Shown piece by piece: positions 48,801 through 62,230 of a stretch of 64,000 bases of DNA. The position numbers and the translations under genes were made by a program. Every line of letters starts with the position of its first letter. Position 1 is the stretch's first letter. The notes under the pieces were generated by a model. It had not been told where the DNA came from and made no database searches. It was given only the letters and a program-made list of their open reading frames with translations. Origin of the DNA: Xylaria sp. FL1777 (lineage: Eukaryota > Ascomycota > Sordariomycetes > Xylariales > Xylariaceae); contig MU400529.1 in assembly GCA_022578965.1 (NCBI GenBank), positions 418,509 through 482,508 of the forward strand, given 5' to 3'.

Positions 48801-51800
48801 AACTTTATAATAAAGTTTATTTTTAGTAATAAAAAATAAGTAGCTTATTTTTTGCTAACTATATATAGCAAAAAAAGCAGCAATTCTTTATTTATTTAAA
48901 TAATAATTTTTAAATATTTTATATATTTAATAAAATTACTAATTTAATTAAATTTTTTTTAAGTTATATTTATATCTTTAGTAATAAAGCTGTTTTTATT
49001 AATAAATAAGTTTATAATAATACTAAACTACGTTTTAAAGTTAATAATTCTAATAATATTTTTTCTGTAAATTTTATTTTTTATTTTTATAGTAAGCTTT
49101 AAGCAAAGCTATATATATTTTTTTAGCTTTATAACGCTTAAAAATATAGCTAAAATATTTTATGTTTTTAATAGCAAAACTAATATAAAGCATAAATCTA
49201 AAAAGCTTAAATGTTTTTAGTTAAAATAATTTATTAAGCTTAAGTTTTTTTTATTATAAAATTTATACTTTAATGTTTTTTTAAATAAATTTAAGTTATT
49301 ACTGCTAGCTTAATTATTATGTTTTTTATATATTTTTATTTTAAAAGGATTAAAAGTTTAGTTAGCATTTTTTAAAACTATTAATGCTAGTTATATTAGC
49401 TTTTTAAGCTTATTTCTTTTTTTTAGCATTATTAGCGCAAAATTAGTATTAAGTTAAAGTTTAATTAAAAATATTACTTTTTTTAAAAGCAGCATAAATA
49501 TAATAATTAATAACTTTTGTTTTTTTAAGTTATCTTTAAATAATAAATATATAGTATTATATTAGTTTAAAATCTTAAAAAGCATTTTATTAAACTTTAG
49601 TTTATTTTTTAACGTTTAAAGATCTAAAGCAATATAAGCAAAAAATAATATTACTTAATTATTTTATTAGTTTTAATTGCAAAAAACTTTTATTATTTTA
49701 TAGCGTTGCTTTTTTAAAAAAGCAACTATAAAGCTAAATTAAAGCATATAAATATATATAATAAAACCGTTATATTTTATTTTTTTATTTATTTATGCTA
49801 TTAAATAGTTTAATAAAAAGCTAATTTTATAAATGCTATTAAATAATCTATGTTTATTAAGCTAACTAGCTAATTATAATATTAGCTAAAAACTTTTTTA
49901 TGCTTTTTTAATTACTAGCTATTAAAATTTTATATTGTTTTCTAAAAAGTTTACGCTTTTATAAAAAAAAGCATTTTTTATATTTATTTAAGTTAAAATT
50001 TCTTGCAATAAAGTTTTTAATTAAGCCTTATATTTTAACTTATTGCTTTTTTTCTTTAAAATAAATTATAGCATATTTAATTTAATTTGTTAACTTAAAC
50101 TTTTACTAAAATTATTTAAAAGTAATAATATTATTTTTAGCATTAGCTTAAATATTTTTACTGCTTTAAAATATAACTTAGCTTTTATTTAAGCAATTAT
50201 TTAAATAAAAATACTAAAGTATTTTAAAACTTTTAGTATAAAGTTCTTAAAAATAATATTTGTTTTTTTATTTAAAAAGTTTTTAAATTTTTTAGCTTAT
50301 ATTTTTTTAAATTTTAAGCTTTTTTTCGTAAGTTTTACTTTTTAAATTTTTTAAAGCTTTTAACAATTAAAACTTTTTAGTTTTAATAAAATACTTTATT
50401 TGTAAAAATTATTATTTATTTATATATTTTTAGTATTAAGCTAAATAAAAAACTTATTGTTATTTAAATAAATCTTTTTAATTGTTTAACTTATAAAAGG
50501 CTTTTTTTTTTATTTTTTAGGTTTTTTTTTACTTTTTATTTAGTAAAAAGTAGCTTTTTTAAATAAAAGCTTATAACAATTAACTTAAAACATATTTACG
50601 CTAATTTTTTTGCTTAATATATAGCTTTATAAAACTTTAGTACTATTTACATTATAAAAAGTGCTTTATATAAAGTTTTAATTAATTATAATAAAGCTAT
50701 TATTTAGCTTGCTATTTATTAAGTTATTTTTTTTAACATTGCAAGCCTTTACTAGTTTTATTTTATAAAGCATATTAGTTTAATTGTTAAATTTTCTATT
50801 TAAAAATTAGTTTAGCTGCTTATTATTTAGCTAGTAAAGTTTTTTTTCTTTTTAACCTCTTTGTTTGCTTTTTATTTTAGCATTTAAATCTTTATTATTT
50901 AAAACAAAGTTTTTTTTCTGCAGTTAATAATAAGCTTTTTGCTTAAGCAGCTTATTATTGCTTAAAATAAAGTTATATATTTATTTTATTGCAGCATTTA
51001 AAATTTTCTTTTTATTTTTGTTAATTTTTATAACTTTAAAAAAAACCTTTATATATTTAAAGCTTACAAAAAATTCTAGCTTTTTTAAGCATTATTTAAA
51101 GTTTTAGTATATAATGTTTTTTTTTTTTAATTTGTAAGTAAAGCTACACTTATAAACGTAATAATTATTTATGTTATATTTTTAACAAATAATTCTTTTT
51201 GCTAAATAAAGATTGTTTAATTTTACTTGTTATAAAAAATTAAATAATTGTTTACTTTATTTTTGTTTTTTAAAGTTATATTTATTTTTTTATAAATATT
51301 TAAAAGTTATAGCATTAATATTAAACATTTGCTTTTTTAATAAGTTTATATTAATTTTATAATATTATAATGCTTATAGTTTTTAATTAATTAGTTAAAC
51401 ATACTAATTTTGCAGTTTTTTTAGCATTTCTTTTAGTTCTTTTTTTATAATTATTATATTTTTTTGTTTTAATTTTAATTATTATATTTGCTTAGTAATA
51501 TTATTTATGTTTTAATTATAAGCAAAATATTAAGCTAATTTTACTTATTATTCTTTAATAATAACTATTTTAATAGCTAATATAATTATATTAATAGCTA
51601 GCTTAGTAGCATTAATAATAATATATAAAAGCTTATTAAAATTATAATTATATAAATAATTAACTTTTTTTTATGCTTTTTATGCTTTTTTTGTTTTTTT
51701 AAAATAAAGATTTAGCTTAAACTCTTTATTAATTTAATTATTTAATATTTTATAAAAGTTTTTATAAAACATTTTATTTAAGTTATTATATAACTTTTTA

Positions 51801-52560
51801 AAAAACTTTATTATTTTATTAATAATATTCCGATTTAGCTTTTTAAATAAACTTTAAATAAATTAAAAATTAAAATAGTAATTTTTTTAAGCCTTAATAT
51901 TTTTAGTATACATTTAATGCTAAAAAAAGTAAGTTTTAAAATTAATAAAATATATATCTTTTAAGCAAGCTTTAAAATTTTGCAATATAATAATAGTAAA
52001 CTTATTTTACTTAAAGTTTTAAAGCTTAAATTTTTGCTTAAGCAGTTTATAAGCTTTAATTTATAATAAATAATCTTTTAGTATTATTTTTACTATTTTT
52101 TTTATTTAAAAAGTATTATAATAAATAAAAACCTATTTAATTTTATTAATGTTTTTAAAACGCTTTATGCAAAAAAAAATATTTAAATTATTTAGTTATT
52201 TGCTTACTTTTAATTTATTAAATAGCAAATGCTAATTTAACCTTAAGTTAAAAAGCATAAATAATAGCTTAATTTTAGTATTATGCTTATTATTAAAATA
52301 GCTTAAGCTAAATAAAGTTGCTTTAATATTTTTTAAAAACAATAAATTAATTATCTTTATTTTTTTTGTTCGTAAATAGTTTTAATATTTCTTATATATT
52401 AAAGTAAAAAAATCTAACGATTTTATATAGCTAAATTATTTAATTAAGCTATAATTTTTAAACTTTTAAGTTATATAATAAAACAAAGTAAAGTTTATAT
52501 AAAAATAACAAAAAAAGTAAGCTGCAAAAAATAATAAAAATAAACTAAATAAAAATGTAA
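45891..52560 (-). pseudogene. Remaining pol and possible gag of B2, unresolved
   Basis: By position it holds the integrase N-terminus, RNase H, RT and part of gag. I searched the - strand at 48.0-49.9 kb and 50.2-50.6 kb for YxDD-, FLG- and DAS-like motifs without a convincing hit. Readable pieces are Lys/Leu/Ile-rich with dense stops. Only B2 covers 47341-53676 in this window, so there is no second copy to compare. Confidence 0.4.
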
Positions 52561-53676
52561 GTTTAAAAAAAAAAAAAAGTATAAAATGCTAAAAATTTCT
52601 AAGTATTTTAAATAACTAAGTTTTTTTATATTGTTTTTTTAAACTTTTTTTTTAAAAAACTTAACAATTTTTTTTGTTTGCATTTATAAAAATTACTAGT
52701 TTATTTTTTATAGCTTTTTAAGTTTTCTTTTAAATGCTTTTATATTTTTGTTTTTTGTGCGCTTTTATTTTTTTGTATGCTTTATAACGTTTAATTTTCT
52801 TGTTTTTTAATTTAGCTTGCTTTGTTTTACGTAAGTTTTATTAAGCAAGCTTTATTTTTTTATAGCTTTTTACTCGTAAAAATAGCATACCTTTTTCTTT
52901 TTTTTAAAGCTTTTTTATTTAACAATAAGTGCTATAAAAAAGCAATAGCTATGTTTTACATAAAGTTTTTAAGCAATAGCTAGCTTATACCTAAAAAACC
53001 TTGCTTTTTATTTTTTAATAAAAAACTATATTAGTTTAAAAAATAAAATATATTTTTAATTATTAATAGCTTTATATATTAATATATAAATTTAAACTTA
53101 TTTAATATAAATAAACATTAGTTTTGCTTGCATTATAGCTTTTTAAAAGTTTTAATAACTTTTATTTTCTTTTAAGCTTATTTTTTGTTTTTTTTTATTT
53201 ATATAAAAGCAATTATGCCTTTTTTTTTATAAAGCACTAGCTTTTTAGCATAAATTTCCTTTTTTTAGCTCTTTAAAGGTTTTTAACAAACAGTTTTCTA
53301 GCTATGCTATTTTAAGGATTGCATTAGCATTTTAACACTTAATTGTTGTTTTGCTAGAAAAAATAAAAACGCTTTGCAAGCTAAATCAAAAAAAACAGTT
53401 TAACATTTTTATACGTTTGTTTTAAGCTTTAATAATTAAAGGCTGCTAGCTTAAATATTCGTTGCTAATTATAACTAAACTGCTTGCATTAAGCAAGCTT
53501 TGCTTATTATTAACTAAAGTAACTAAATATAATATATTATAACCTATTTATAAAAATTATAATAATTAATAAATAAATAAATTAAACATATAAGTTAGCA
53601 ATAATAAATCGCTTGTTTGTTAATTTTGTAGTATTATTTGTAATAAGTAAAAAATTAGCTTTACTAAAAATACTAA
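52561..53676 (-). pseudogene. 5' region of B2 with a Lys-rich frame
   Basis: The - strand at about 52730-52900 reads NLRKTKQAKL, then KNKKIKRYKAYKKIKAH, a strongly basic, probably helical piece. It may be Gag, which is often basic, but no zinc knuckle is seen. Farther right, next to the LTR, the leader and primer-binding site are expected; no tRNA-complementary stretch is recognisable. Confidence 0.35.
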
Positions 53677-53980
53677 TAAAATAAAGCAATATAATTGCGC
53701 AAAATTTATTATAACACTTTAATTGCAAAAAAATAAATCATAACTTACGCATTTAAGCAATTAAGCTATATATAAATTAAAAAAATAAACAATTAATTAA
53801 AAAGCTATTTAACAATACAAATAAAGCAACCATAACTAATTTCTATAATATTAAGCATATTAATTAAATCTATACTTTAAAATTTAGCGCAATACTTATA
53901 CTTTTATTCTTATTATATAACTTAGCCTAAACTTACTTTAATTAGCTAGTTAGCTTATTTAGCTACTTTATTTTACTTTA
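53677..53980 (-). repeat. 5' LTR of copy B2 (304 bp)
   Basis: Matches 39025-39328 and 9667-9970. On the + strand it ends TTATTTTACTTTA before the rest of the A4 LTR. It differs from its partner LTR mainly by transitions. Confidence 0.93.
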
Positions 53981-53981
53981 A

Positions 53982-54035
53982 TATATATATAACCTATAAT
54001 ATATATTAAAATACTTAAGTAGCTTAATTATAACA
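53982..54035 (-). repeat. Remainder of the A4 3' LTR
   Basis: ATATATATAACCTATAAT to TAACA, the last 54 bases of the A LTR. Together with 38883-39024 and after removing the 5-bp duplication it gives about 191 bp. Confidence 0.88.
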
Positions 54036-54295
54036 ATTATTTTCTTTTTTTTAATTAAGTTGTTTTTAATTTATATATAAGTAAAATTAATTAAAGTAAT
54101 TAATTTTAAATATAAATAGTAAAGTAAAGTAATATAAAGTAATTAAGCATAAATATAATATATTAAATAAAATGCTTATATAATATAGTAGTTAAAGTAC
54201 TTATATATTTATGCTTGTATTTACGTATTAAGTTATGTTTGTTTTATGCTATATTTATAGCAAGTTTTACGCTTATATTTTTGTTGCTATATGTT

Positions 54296-54330
54296 TTTCT
54301 TTTTTTTTTTTTTTTCTTTTTTTTTTTTTT
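54296..54330 (+). repeat. T-rich tract in the 3' region of A4
   Basis: T run with two C interruptions at the position of the A1 homopolymer. An open frame 54215-54448 (+) passes through it as Phe residues and has no support as a gene. Confidence 0.85.
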
Positions 54331-56039
54331 AGCTACTGCTAAACAATTAGTTTTAGCTATACATTTTACTACTGCTATTTTTATACTTATTTTAAATTTT
54401 TTCTGCTTTTTTTTTAATTATTATTTGCATTATAATTATGCTGCTTAAACTTGCAGTAGTTAAAAGTAATACATGTAAACGTAGTTACAATTAAAGCTAT
54501 AGTTATAAACATAAACGCAAAAAATTATTACAACTTGTTTTACGCCCGAATTTATTTAAAAATAAGTTTGATTTTATTATAAAACAAAACTTTAACGAAC
54601 TTTTTTGCTAGAAGTTTAATAACTTTAATAATAAAAATAAAAGTTTTAGCAGTTTGCTTTTTTTTTAAAATAGCTCCAATTTTAATAAAAATGTAGATAT
54701 TATTAGGCCTTTTATAGGTTAAAAAAAAAAGAATAAAAATAAAAATAAAAATAATCTAAATTTTATAAATTTAAATAAAAATCTAAATGCTGTTTTGCGT
54801 AATTTTAATATAAACAACGCAAAAAATAAATCTAATTTTAATGCAAATATTAAAGTTTTTACGTTAGCTAAACGTTAGCTTATTTTTATAATAACTTTTG
54901 TTTATAAACTTTATAAGCAAACTATTAAAGCTAAAAACAAAAAATATAAAATTATTAAAAAAGCAATAGTTTTAAGTAGTTTATTAGTATATTAGCTTTA
55001 TTTTAAGCGTTTTAAAAAAGCATTTTAACTAAAAAATAGCTTACCTTTAAATATAATTTGCAAATTTAAAAACTTAAAAGTAATAGCTTATATAAGCTAT
55101 ATAAACAGCTATATTTTATATAAGCTTATAAGTTAATTTATATTTATTTTAGATTAGTTTTATTAATAAGTTAGCTGTTTGCTATATTATATTTTAATAT
55201 AATGCATATTTAAAAATTATTAAACTAATTTGTTTATTTTTTTGTTTTTTAAAAAAATAACTATAAAAAAGTTATTATAAATAAAAATAGCGCTATTATT
55301 TAAAAAACTTTAAATAATTATTATATTAACTTTATAGCTATGCAGTTTTGCTTTTTAAAGGCATTTTTACATCTTTTGTTAATTTATAAAGCTTAATTTT
55401 AATTAATTAGCAAAGTTAGCAATATAAAAGTAAATAGTCTTATTTTTATTTTATATAAAGTTTAGCTAATAATTAATAATGCAAAAATATTGTGCTAAAT
55501 ATAAGCACTTAATAATAAAGCGCAAATTTTTAGCTTATTAAGCTATTAAGCCTTTTTATATAAACGCTATAAATAGCTTTATTTAAACTAATTTTATAAA
55601 GTTTTTTAATAAAATTAAAACTATTTTTAATGCTAGTAGTATGCTTGTTTAACTATATTTAAAGTATAAGTTTTAAACTATAAATATATAGCTTAAAAAG
55701 CTGCTTTTATTTCTTTTAAAAAAAATATATGCAAAGCTATATTAATTATTGCTAATAAGCATAAATAAAAGTATTTAATAAGCTTTTTTTAATATAAAGA
55801 TGTTTTAAAGTTTAATAATTAATATTTTAAAGCTTTTTTATAAAAATTTTATAACTTATTTGTAGCATTTTTATATATAGCTTATTAGTAAAGCATAAAT
55901 ATTTTAAAACTTAAAACAATAAATATAATTTTTATTATGTAATTAAAAACAAAAAAATAACTAATTAGTATATATAACGCAATTAAGCCTTAGTTTATAG
56001 CTAAATTAATAATAAATTAATACTATTTTGTTAGTTTAA

Positions 56040-56230
56040 TAGCTTTGCTTTTTTTTTATAACTTAAGCGCTTTTTAAAGTTCTTAATTGCTTTAAAAGCT
56101 ATAATATTAATAATAAATACTTATTAATTATATTTAATTAGCTAGCTTTTTTATTTAATAAAATAATATTTTTTTTTATTATAAGTTATTTTATTTATTA
56201 TATTTTTAACTTTTTATTTTTTTAACTTAT
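56040..56230 (-). pseudogene. Chromodomain of copy A4
   Basis: Colinear with the A2 chromodomain on the - strand; inactivated by stops. Confidence 0.7.
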
Positions 56231-56564
56231 TTTTAAGGTTTAATATAAGCAAATTATACTTATATTTAGCTTTTTAAAGCTTAAGCAATTAAATTAAAAA
56301 AACGGAATAAAAGTAGCTATATTGTTTTAAAAAACTAATATAATATACTTATAAACTAACTATAAAAAAAATTCAAAAAGATTTAATAAACTTAAGCGCT
56401 AACTTTTTATTTTTAAACTTAATATTTTTTGTTAATAATATTACTAAGTTCTTAGTTTTAAAAGTTATAAATTTATACTTATTATTATAATATTTTATAT
56501 ATTTATTAGTTATAATTTATTATTGCTTTATTATTTTATTTTTAATAGTTTATAATTTATTAAA

Positions 56565-57450
56565 ACATTTTTATATAGCTAAAATCTTTTTTAATGTAAA
56601 GTTATCTTTAATAAATAAACGGAATTTTAGCATATAATTATATAAAGCTTTAAAAAGTAATTGTTTAGTTATAAAATTAATAATAAAATTTATAGCAAAA
56701 AAAGCTTAAAGTAAAAATTAAAGCTAATTAGTTTGTTTATTATTTATAAAGCATTTAAAATAGCTTTTAATTATTTAGTTTATTTGTTTTGTTTGTTTAT
56801 TAGTTTTAAAGTAAAATACTACTAAAAGCTTTTGTTTAACTTTTAAGTAATAATATAAATTAAACTAAAATTAGCTAATAAAAATAAAGCTTTTATTAAA
56901 AACAATGCTTTTTAGGCTACTATAAATACATTTAATTTTATAATAAAATAAAACTGCTAGTTTAACTAAAATTATAATAATATTAATTAAAAATAAGTAT
57001 ATAAGCTTAATAAATTTATTTATAATAATAAAAATAGTATTAACTAGTTTTTTTTTATAAAAGATTTTTAGCAAACCTATAATAAAGTTTATAAATAGCT
57101 TTTATATAAGTTTACTAAGTATTAGCAAAGCATTAAGTTTACTATATTTTTAGTAGTATTTTATTTTAGTTCTAAAGCAAATTGCATAGCTTTATATATA
57201 TTTTTTAATATTTAGTTTTATATTATTTTAGTAAAACTTTTGTTATAATAGTTTTAAAATATAGCTTTAGCTAAAATGTTTAGCTAAAAGATTATTATAA
57301 TATAGCTTAATAAGTTAAAAATATATAGCTTTTTTAAAAAAAATATAAATTTTGTTTTTGTAGTAAATTAAAAATTTTTTTATTAATTATTAAAGATTTA
57401 TAAGCTTTTTTGCTTTTAATTGCTTTATAATTGTATAGCATTTAAGGTTT
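56565..57450 (-). pseudogene. Integrase of copy A4, with the longest open sense fragment
   Basis: At 56871-57074 a 67-codon stretch without stops on the - strand holds the catalytic core: NKFIKLIYLF, LAVLFYYKIKCIYS and VFNKSFIFIS. These are the VDRFTKxxYLFP, LAxLFxxxxxxxHS and VSDRGSxFTS motifs with Asp to Asn. It is the only track of open frame in the window that is a true sense remnant of a known enzyme. It is still inactive. Confidence 0.85.
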
Positions 57451-57819
57451 TTTTTTTAAACTTTTTAAATAAGGTTTTTTAGCTTTTTAAAAGCTTTTAA
57501 ATCTTTTAATTTCTTTAAGCCTACAGTTATTTATATATACAAATATATAACTATTTAAATAAAAAAAGCTTTTTTAGCAAATATAGCCTTAAGGTATAAA
57601 GCTTTAGCTTAAGCATTAAAATATAAATTAAGAACTTTAACTTGTTATGCTATTATAACTTTTTTTTTTAACGTTAAAAAAATATTAATATTACTAAATA
57701 AAACAGCTATATAATTAAAATAGCACAAAAAAAAATTAGCTTTATTTTTTTTGCTTGTTTAATATTTAATAATAAAATTAAAAAAAACTAATAATAAATA
57801 TTAATAAGCTTACTTTTTA

Positions 57820-58940
57820 TTAAGCTTTAGCGTTTTTATAAACGTTTAAAGGTTAATATAATTAATTAATACTTTAACTAATAAATTGTTTTTTTGTAAA
57901 TAATATTATTAGTATTTAAAGCAATTTATTATTATAAGTATTTTTTAGTTAAGCATATTATACTGCATTTTTTTTTTAGATAGCTTTTAAAAATAAAATA
58001 TAACTAGTTTAAAAATGCTTTAATTATTTTGCTAGAATAAATTTTTTGCAAAAACTACTTTAAAGAAATTAGTTTTTAGCAATATTTGTTTTTTAGGGTT
58101 AAAATATATAAAAAAAATAGCTTGCTTAAATATATTTTAAAGGTTTTTAAAAGCTTTTTTTTTAAGATTATTTAAAAAAATTTAACTTTTTTTTGTTTTT
58201 GTTATGTTTTTTTTTAAATATTTAAACAAAAATGCAGCAATATAAAAATACTTATTTATAAAACAGCAATAAAAATTATAAACCTTAAAAATTATTATAA
58301 CGCTTAATAAATATTTAATATAAACTATTATTAAATAATATTTATACATAAAAAGTCTATTTTAATTTTTTAGCTAAAAATAATATAACTTAAAAATTTG
58401 ATTTTCTTTTAATAAAATTAGCACTTAAATAGCTTAGCATATAGTTTTGCTTTTTGTAGCTTTTTAATAATATTTTAAATATGTTTTATATAAAAATTCT
58501 TATTTAAAAAAAAAATAAGCATATTATTAAAATATATAATATAAAATATATTTATTATATTATTAAGTGCTTTTTATATATAACTTTAAAAAATAGCAAA
58601 AGCATTTAATAAACTTATAAGTATAACTAGAAATTTATAATAATTATAACGTATATAAAACGCTATTTTTTATTTATTTTTTTTTTAAATATATAAGCAA
58701 TAATAAGCGTTTTTAAAGTTAATTTTACTAAAGATTTTAGCTTTTAAGATTTTATTAAGCAGCTTTAAAATAAATAGTAAAATGTATTAATTTTTGCGTA
58801 TAACTTAATTAAGTTTTTTATAGTTTATATATAAACATAAGCTTTTATTTTTTTTAAATATAAAAAGAATTAAAGCGCTAATAAAGCTAGTAAACTTTTT
58901 AATTTTTTTTGCTTTTAGCATTTTATTAAGCTATTTTTAT
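57820..58940 (-). pseudogene. RT and RNase H of copy A4
   Basis: RT at about 58330-58940 with active site at 58520-58534 (YFNNM-like), RNase H at about 57820-58090, colinear with the other A copies. Degenerate. Confidence 0.8.
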
Positions 58941-61508
58941 AGTTTTTTTAGCTTATTTTAAGCTAATAAATATATAAAAAAATAAAGTATAACTGCGTTT
59001 TTTTTTAGCTTAATAATAAAGTTTTTTTGCTTTAATTATAGTAATATGTTTGTTTTATTAGTATTAAAAAACTTAGATAAATTATAAAACTTTTTTAAAA
59101 TTATTATAAAATTAAAATAATTAAGGCTTTTTTTTAACTTTTTAAGGTATATAAGTTTAAATAATTAAATAATAACGTAGTAGCAAGCTTAATTTTAGTA
59201 AGCTTTTATAAATTTAGTTAAGCTAAATATTTTTACTTAAAAGCGGCACAATTTATAAAACTATTAATTAGTGCTTAAATCTAGTATAATTTTTTTATTT
59301 TTTAAAGTAGTTTAAAATAATAAAAAAAAGCTGCTTTTAAAGCAATAGTTATAATTAATAGCTATATATGTATGCTTAATTTTATAAGTAATATTATAAC
59401 TATTAGTTAATTTATAAACAATTTAATAAGTTTTATAAGTAAAAAATCTGCTTTTAGTAATATATTATAATATAAATATACAAAAAAATGCTTACTGCAA
59501 TTTATAATAAAAAGCAAAAGTAAAACTAATATAATTATATTTAGCACATAAATTAAAATTAACATAAGTTTTAATAAGTAGTTTTATAAAGCTAACAAAA
59601 TAAATAGTGCAAAAAGTATAAAAACAGCATAAAATAAATATATAAAGTAATAACTTTAGCTTAAAACTTATAGCTAATATAATTAATACTAAGCTTACTA
59701 TTTGTTTTTTAAGTTAAAGTATTATAGCTTTTATAAAAAGAATATATAAAACTTTAATTGCTATTTTTAGTTTTTTTTATTTATGTTTTAGTTTTTATTT
59801 ACTTAGATTTTTTAAATAGTTTGTTTTTAAGTAGTATTATTATTATAGCTAATATAGCTATTAGATTTATTGTTTTTATTATTATTATTATTATTATTAC
59901 TTTTAGGCTAAAAGTAATTAAAAGTAATATAGCTAAGTTATTTATAGCTATAGCAAGTAAAGTTTTTATAAAAGTTCAAGTTTAAACTACTTTTATTATT
60001 GTTTTAAAGTTAATTTAAAAAGGTTTTAAAAATATAACAGTTCTTTAAAATATAAATATTATTATTATTACTTCGGTTATTTATATATTTTTAGTTTTAA
60101 TAGCAACTATAACCTTTATTATTGTTGTTTTTATAATATTAATTTTAGCTTTTATAGCTATTATTGCTTTTATAAAATCCTAGGTTATTATTATTATAAC
60201 TATTATTATAATTATTGTTTCTATAATAATAGTTTAAATTATTAAAACTAGTATTGTTGTTTTTGCAGCTAGTGTTAGTATATTAATTACTAGTTTAGTT
60301 TTGCTTAATATCTAGGGTTAATTTATTAATAGTTTAAACAATATTTAACTTTGGTTTTTTTTTACTGTAGTTTAAGCATTATTTTTTAGTTATTAGTTTT
60401 TAGCATTATTATATAGCATTAATTATATTAGCTTATATAGTTAATAAAAAGTTATAATAGTTTATTAACTTTTGCTAAAATAGTATGCTTAATTTTTAGT
60501 AATATAATAAAGCTTTTTTGCTTTTGTTTTAGTAAACATTTTAAAGTTTAATGCTAGCAAAATATTAATTAAACAGCTTTAAGTTTTAGTTAGCTTATTA
60601 ACTTGCTTGTTTTAATTGTATGTTTATGTTAGCTTATAAAAAAGCAAACTGCTTAAATAAAGTCTTAATTTAGTTTAAAAATACCTTTTAATTAGTTTTA
60701 AATTGTTTTTTTTTTAAAGTTAATAACTTTTGCAATACTAATTAATAAATATTTTTATAGTTTTAGTTTATATTATTATGCGCATATAAGATTTTATTTT
60801 TATTGTAGTAAAATTTTCGATTAGCTTTTTTAAAAATAGTTTAAAGTTCTTTTATTTATTTTAGCTAGCGTTAATAAATAAATTTTATATTAAAAAAGTT
60901 ATAGTTAAACTTTAATAGTTAGCTAAAATTAGCATTTTTAAATAAATAATATTAATAGTAATATAAGCAATTTTAACGTAATTAATATTTAGGTTTTTTT
61001 TAATTATGCTTTTTATTAAAGCTAAAAAATAAAAAGTTGTTATTATTACTAGGATTTTTATGTTTTTGTTTTTAACTTAAGTTATAAAATCATTTTTTAA
61101 AGTTTAAAAAGTTCTTTTGTTTTTTTAAAAATATTGTTTTTTAGTTTTTTTGTTTACTTAATTATAAAGTAAAAATAATATAAGTTATCTTTAATTTTAA
61201 AGCAACTTGTTTGCTTTTATTTTTTTGCTGCATAACTTGCTGCTTTAGCTTTTTAATTTTAGCTAAAAGTTATATAATTTATGTTTGCAACAGTTAAGTA
61301 TTAACACTTAAGGCACTAAATAATCGTTGTTTATTTAAGCTTAATTCTAAAGATAATTTGTGCTAAGTTTGTTCTTAGTTCATTATTAAAGTTTGTTTTG
61401 AAGAAAAGCTATTAAAAATAATATTAGCTTGTATAATTAGTTAATATTTAGCTATTTTGTAGTATAATAAAGTATTATAAGTAACTTTATTTTAAAAAGC
61501 TTTAAAAT
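58941..61508 (-). pseudogene. Gag/protease region of A4, unresolved
   Basis: Colinear with A1 18451-21021, including the ATT-repeat stretch near 59878-59900 and the antisense open frame at 59758-59985 (+). No Gag motif recognised. Confidence 0.45.
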
Positions 61509-61701
61509 TGTTATAAGAAGTATAAAGCATTAAAGGTTAAATATAATAGTTAATATATCTTTAGTTTTATAGTAAGTATTTAATAAAACTAAAGCTTAAA
61601 AAAAAAAAAAAACTCCTATAAAATAAGTATAGGAAAAATATCCTATATATACATATAACTTATAACATGTGCTAAAGTACTTAAGTAGCTTAGTTATAAC
61701 A
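61509..61701 (-). repeat. 5' LTR of copy A4 (193 bp)
   Basis: TGTTATAAGAAG to TAACA; partner of the split LTR 38883-39024 plus 53982-54035. A2 resumes at 61702. Confidence 0.93.
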
Positions 61702-61930
61702 TTTTAATAAGTTATAAACTATTAAAAACAAAATAACAAAGCAATAATAAATTATAACTAATAAACATATAAAACACTATAATAATAAGCATAAATTTAT
61801 AACCTTTAAAACTAAAAACTTAATAGCACTATTAATAAAAAATATTAAGTTTAAAAATAAAAAGTTAGCGCTTAAGTTTATTAAACCCTTTTAAATTCTT
61901 TTTATAGTTAGTTTATAAGCATATTATATT
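61702..61930 (+). pseudogene. Integrase C-terminal part of A2
   Basis: Reads KITKQ**IITNKHIKHYNN, KFITFKTKNLIALLI and KNKKLALKFIKPF, matching the Gypsy segments RxxQKxYADxxR, FxxGDxVxLxT and RPSxKLxxKFxGPF. It leads into the chromodomain. Confidence 0.78.
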
Positions 61931-62049
61931 AATTTTTTAAAACAATATAGCTGTTTTTATTTTGTTTTTTTAATTTAGTTGCTTAAGCTTTAAAAAGCTA
62001 AACATAAGTATAATTTACTTATGCTAAACTTTAAAAATAAGTTAAAAAA

Positions 62050-62230
62050 ATAAAAGGTTAAAAATATAATAAATAAAATAACTTATAATAAAAAAAAATA
62101 TTATTTTATTAAGTAAAAAAGCTAGCTAACTAAGTATAATTAATAAGTACTTATTATTAATATTATAGCTTTTAAAGCAATTAAAAACTTTAAAAAGCGC
62201 TTAAGTTATAAAAAAAAAGCAAAGCTATTA
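62050..62230 (+). pseudogene. Chromodomain of copy A2
   Basis: Reads KNIINKITYNKKKYYFIK*, then KS*LTKYN**V, then AIKNFKKR. This fits EVExILDxR...YYxVKWKGW...YNxWV...A.xxFE of chromodomains, with Trp and Glu lost. It marks family A as a chromodomain Gypsy element distinct from C. Confidence 0.8.

Larger units (their letters stand above)
39025..53980 (-). mobile_element. Copy B2: full-length family B retrotransposon (14956 bp)
   Basis: Two 304-bp LTRs bound the element, and it lies inside the 3' LTR of A4. Target duplication TATAT is seen at 39020-39024 and 53982-53986 if the shared A at 53981 is counted with the LTR. The left 8.3 kb is colinear with B1. The - strand carries the integrase at about 45120-45890; the 5.5 kb left of it is post-pol. 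The size is well above the usual 5-8 kb of fungal Gypsy elements. It is the youngest layer, yet also mutated. Confidence 0.92.
53981..61701 (-). mobile_element. Copy A4, segment 2: rest of 3' LTR, internal region and 5' LTR
   Basis: Continues A4 after B2. Without B2 the element is about 7.86 kb, like A1 and A3. The RT active site on - is at 58520-58534. The 5' LTR ends at 61701 and is followed by TTTTA, identical to 38878-38882, the target duplication in A2. Confidence 0.92.

Noticed and set aside
48000..49900. Reverse transcriptase of family B
   Set aside because: Several frames on the - strand were read, but no YxDD-like or FLG-like motif with the right neighbours could be supported.
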